From a virus, in IMG/VR virus record IMGVR_UViG_3300032235_000310, positions 1 to 21,159 of that record: a stretch of 21,159 bases of DNA; one strand, written 5' to 3'. The notes under the pieces are model-generated. The model was not told the DNA's origin. It saw nothing but the letters and a program-made list of their open reading frames with translations, and searched no databases. A program made the translations under genes and the position numbers. Positions 20,170 to 21,159 of this stretch are shown here, in pieces. Numbering within the stretch: position 1 is the first letter of the stretch; every line of letters starts with the position of its first letter.

Positions 20170-20408
20170 TTTGGCTTCGGTTCATCTTCTCGCCTGTCGG
20201 GCGCGTGGCTGCTGCTGTCGCGGCAGCTTTCGCTTTTCTGTTTATGTCGTACGCCAAAGGGCGCAGGGAAGGCGTCGAGAAACTGAGACAGGAGCAGCGA
20301 GATGAAGAAACCCGCCGCCTTAAGGCTGCCATTGAAGCTGACGCTCGCGGTCGTGAGCGGATTGCTCGTGGCGAGCTGCTCCAGAACGACGGGTATAGGC
20401 GCGACTGA
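20166..20408 (+). CDS. Rz-like inner-membrane spanin
   Basis: The 80-residue product has an N-terminal membrane segment (about residues 3-27, with IWLRFIFSPVGRVAAAVAAA) followed by a periplasmic, highly charged coiled coil (KGRREGVEKLRQEQRDEETRRLKAA). That is the architecture of i-spanins, which fuse inner and outer membranes in the last lysis step. The start ATG at 20166 overlaps the amidase stop. The next gene, a lipoprotein, starts inside it in another frame. It is shorter than lambda Rz (153 residues), but length varies widely. No sequence family was recognised; the call rests on topology and arrangement. Confidence 0.75.
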   Translation: MIWLRFIFSPVGRVAAAVAAAFAFLFMSYAKGRREGVEKLRQEQRDEETRRLKAAIEADARGRERIARGELLQNDGYRRD

Positions 20409-20517
20409 GTGCCTTGTGTGGCAGCCGATCTCTTGGTCCATAAAAGATACGCCACAGACCATCGAAGGTGTTAAACTGAACAACGCCAGACGCGACGCTT
20501 ACTGCACGGGACGATGA
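20302..20517 (+). CDS. Rz1-like outer-membrane spanin lipoprotein (nested)
   Basis: The 71-residue product has a signal peptide (MKKPAALRLPLKLTLAVVSG) and a lipobox VASC with Cys26, so it should be lipid-modified and sent to the outer membrane. The mature part contains CLVWQPISW, then DTPQTIEGVKLNNARRDAYC; a Cys-x-W-x-PI plus closing N-R-x-x-C pattern is frequent in phage Rz1-like and related small lysis proteins. AGGAG lies seven bases before the ATG. The first 107 bases overlap the Rz-like gene in a different frame, as in classical Rz/Rz1 pairs. Together they would bridge the two membranes. Confidence 0.78.
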   Translation: MKKPAALRLPLKLTLAVVSGLLVASCSRTTGIGATECLVWQPISWSIKDTPQTIEGVKLNNARRDAYCTGR

Positions 20518-20518
20518 G

Positions 20519-20731
20519 ATGGATCAGGCGGATTTGCATCAGGACTTGGGATCTATGAAAGCCCAACTGGAAGTCCTGAACCGCGAGATGCGGGATCTGA
20601 AAAACGATGTTCGCCAGATCCGCGACGACTTCGCTCAGGTAAAGGGTGGATGGCGTACCCTGATCGGCATCGCCGCCCTTCTCGGTGGCGGTGTCTCTTG
20701 GCTCGCAACGCACTTCTTCGGGAAGCAATAA
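20519..20731 (+). CDS. XhlA-like holin or holin-associated membrane protein
   Basis: The 70-residue protein has an N-terminal coiled coil (about residues 8-42, MKAQLEVLNREMRDLKNDV and on) and one C-terminal hydrophobic helix (about 45-65, WRTLIGIAALLGGGVSW). This topology is that of XhlA-type and similar small phage membrane proteins. Standing in a lysis block, it is the best candidate for the holin or for its partner. A single membrane span is fewer than in most canonical holins, so holin activity is inferred. The next gene starts directly at its stop (TAAATG). Confidence 0.6.
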   Translation: MDQADLHQDLGSMKAQLEVLNREMRDLKNDVRQIRDDFAQVKGGWRTLIGIAALLGGGVSWLATHFFGKQ

Positions 20732-21159
20732 ATGCCCCTCATCCCGCTGAACGTACCCCCAGGAGTTGTTAGGGCTATCACGCCCCTGCAATCCAAGGGG
20801 CGCTGGTACGACGCCAACCTTATCCGTTGGCGTTCTGGCGCTTTGCTGCCGGTCGGCGGGTGGGAGCGCATCACCGACACCCCGTTCAGCGCGGCTGTTC
20901 GCGGCATCTTCACTTGGACGACGCCCCAGAATATCCCGTATGCCGCCATCGGGCTCAGCAACAAGCTGTACTCCATAGAGGGCGCGACATACACGGATAT
21001 TACCCCGTCAGGGTTTACCGGCGAGACTGAAGGTCTTTACGGGGCTTATGGCGCTGCCGATTATGGCGAGTATTACTACGGCCTCGATGATCCGACGTAT
21101 ACGATCTCAACGGCTGTTCGCTCGTCCAACGTCGTTACGATTACGACATCGGCCACGCA
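20732..21159 (+). CDS. Tail nozzle/hub protein, N-terminal part (3' truncated)
   Basis: The frame begins MPLIPLNVPPGVVRAITPLQ and continues SKGRWYDANLIRWRSGALLP, with VGGWERI after. It is open to the right edge (142 codons seen). The N-terminal pattern PP-GV-R---(E/L)-QSKGRWYDANLVRW--G--RP-GGW is very common in podoviral tail proteins that form the nozzle or hub below the adaptor. The remainder has repeating beta blades (IFTWTTPQNIPYAAIGLSNKLYSI), consistent with a propeller-type body. ATG at 20732 directly follows the previous stop. Its separation from the adaptor by fibre and lysis genes is notable. Confidence 0.75.
   Translation, partial: MPLIPLNVPPGVVRAITPLQSKGRWYDANLIRWRSGALLPVGGWERITDTPFSAAVRGIFTWTTPQNIPYAAIGLSNKLYSIEGATYTDITPSGFTGETEGLYGAYGAADYGEYYYGLDDPTYTISTAVRSSNVVTITTSAT

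Noticed and set aside
1-21159. tRNA genes, insertion sequences, integrase or attachment sites
   Set aside because: Looked for cloverleaf-like segments, transposase or recombinase motifs and flanking repeats by eye; none seen, so lysogeny cannot be claimed from this window.

Overview
The window is a GC-rich stretch of a tailed, most likely short-tailed (podovirus-type), double-stranded DNA bacteriophage or prophage. No bacterial housekeeping gene, integrase, tRNA or CRISPR array is visible. A host among the Alphaproteobacteria is suggested, but not proven, by base composition and by a small 'spike base' protein resembling the family known from the Rhodobacter gene transfer agent.

Region 1 (1-3123) is the early and regulatory part. 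It opens with the end of a RecA-like replication ATPase/helicase, followed by a gap with phased TGTCCG repeats and a palindrome. Next come a small unknown protein (830-1222), a leftward unit of a 29-residue membrane peptide plus a small helix-turn-helix protein (1186-1507), and a rightward unknown gene (1540-2115). A leftward cluster of three tiny genes follows (2123-2926). Each of the three carries the same 25-nt leader element, AGTCGCCA-N7-GGCGCAACAT, just before its ribosome binding site, and two are also preceded by a GC hairpin. The divergent control region 2927-3123 holds two perfect inverted repeats, candidate promoters and a five-run G-tract.

Region 2 (3124-21159) is a rightward, tightly packed virion and lysis operon. 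The order is: small and large terminase; two small basic proteins; spike base protein; a large collagen-like fibre with an S74 self-cleaving chaperone; a 30-residue peptide; a DUF7936-like protein; a glycan cassette (TPR-bearing GT2 glycosyltransferase, cysteine-rich protein, GH130-like beta-propeller, second glycosyltransferase); a DUF6496-like basic protein; portal; small helical protein; scaffold; major capsid protein; intrinsic terminator; connector-region protein; SU10-type adaptor; tiny Trp-rich protein; second S74 fibre; glycine-rich tail protein; lysis block (T7-lysozyme-type amidase with a C-terminal membrane anchor, nested Rz/Rz1-like spanins, XhlA-like holin candidate); and the start of a tail nozzle/hub protein that runs off the end.

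Terminase, scaffold, capsid, portal, adaptor and nozzle build and fill the head and short tail. The two S74 fibres and the glycine-rich protein probably recognise the host. The glycan cassette may modify host surface or virion sugars, and the last block opens the cell. Many of these genes overlap by 1 or 4 bases at stop/start, which suggests translational coupling. All family names were assigned from remembered motifs without database searches.
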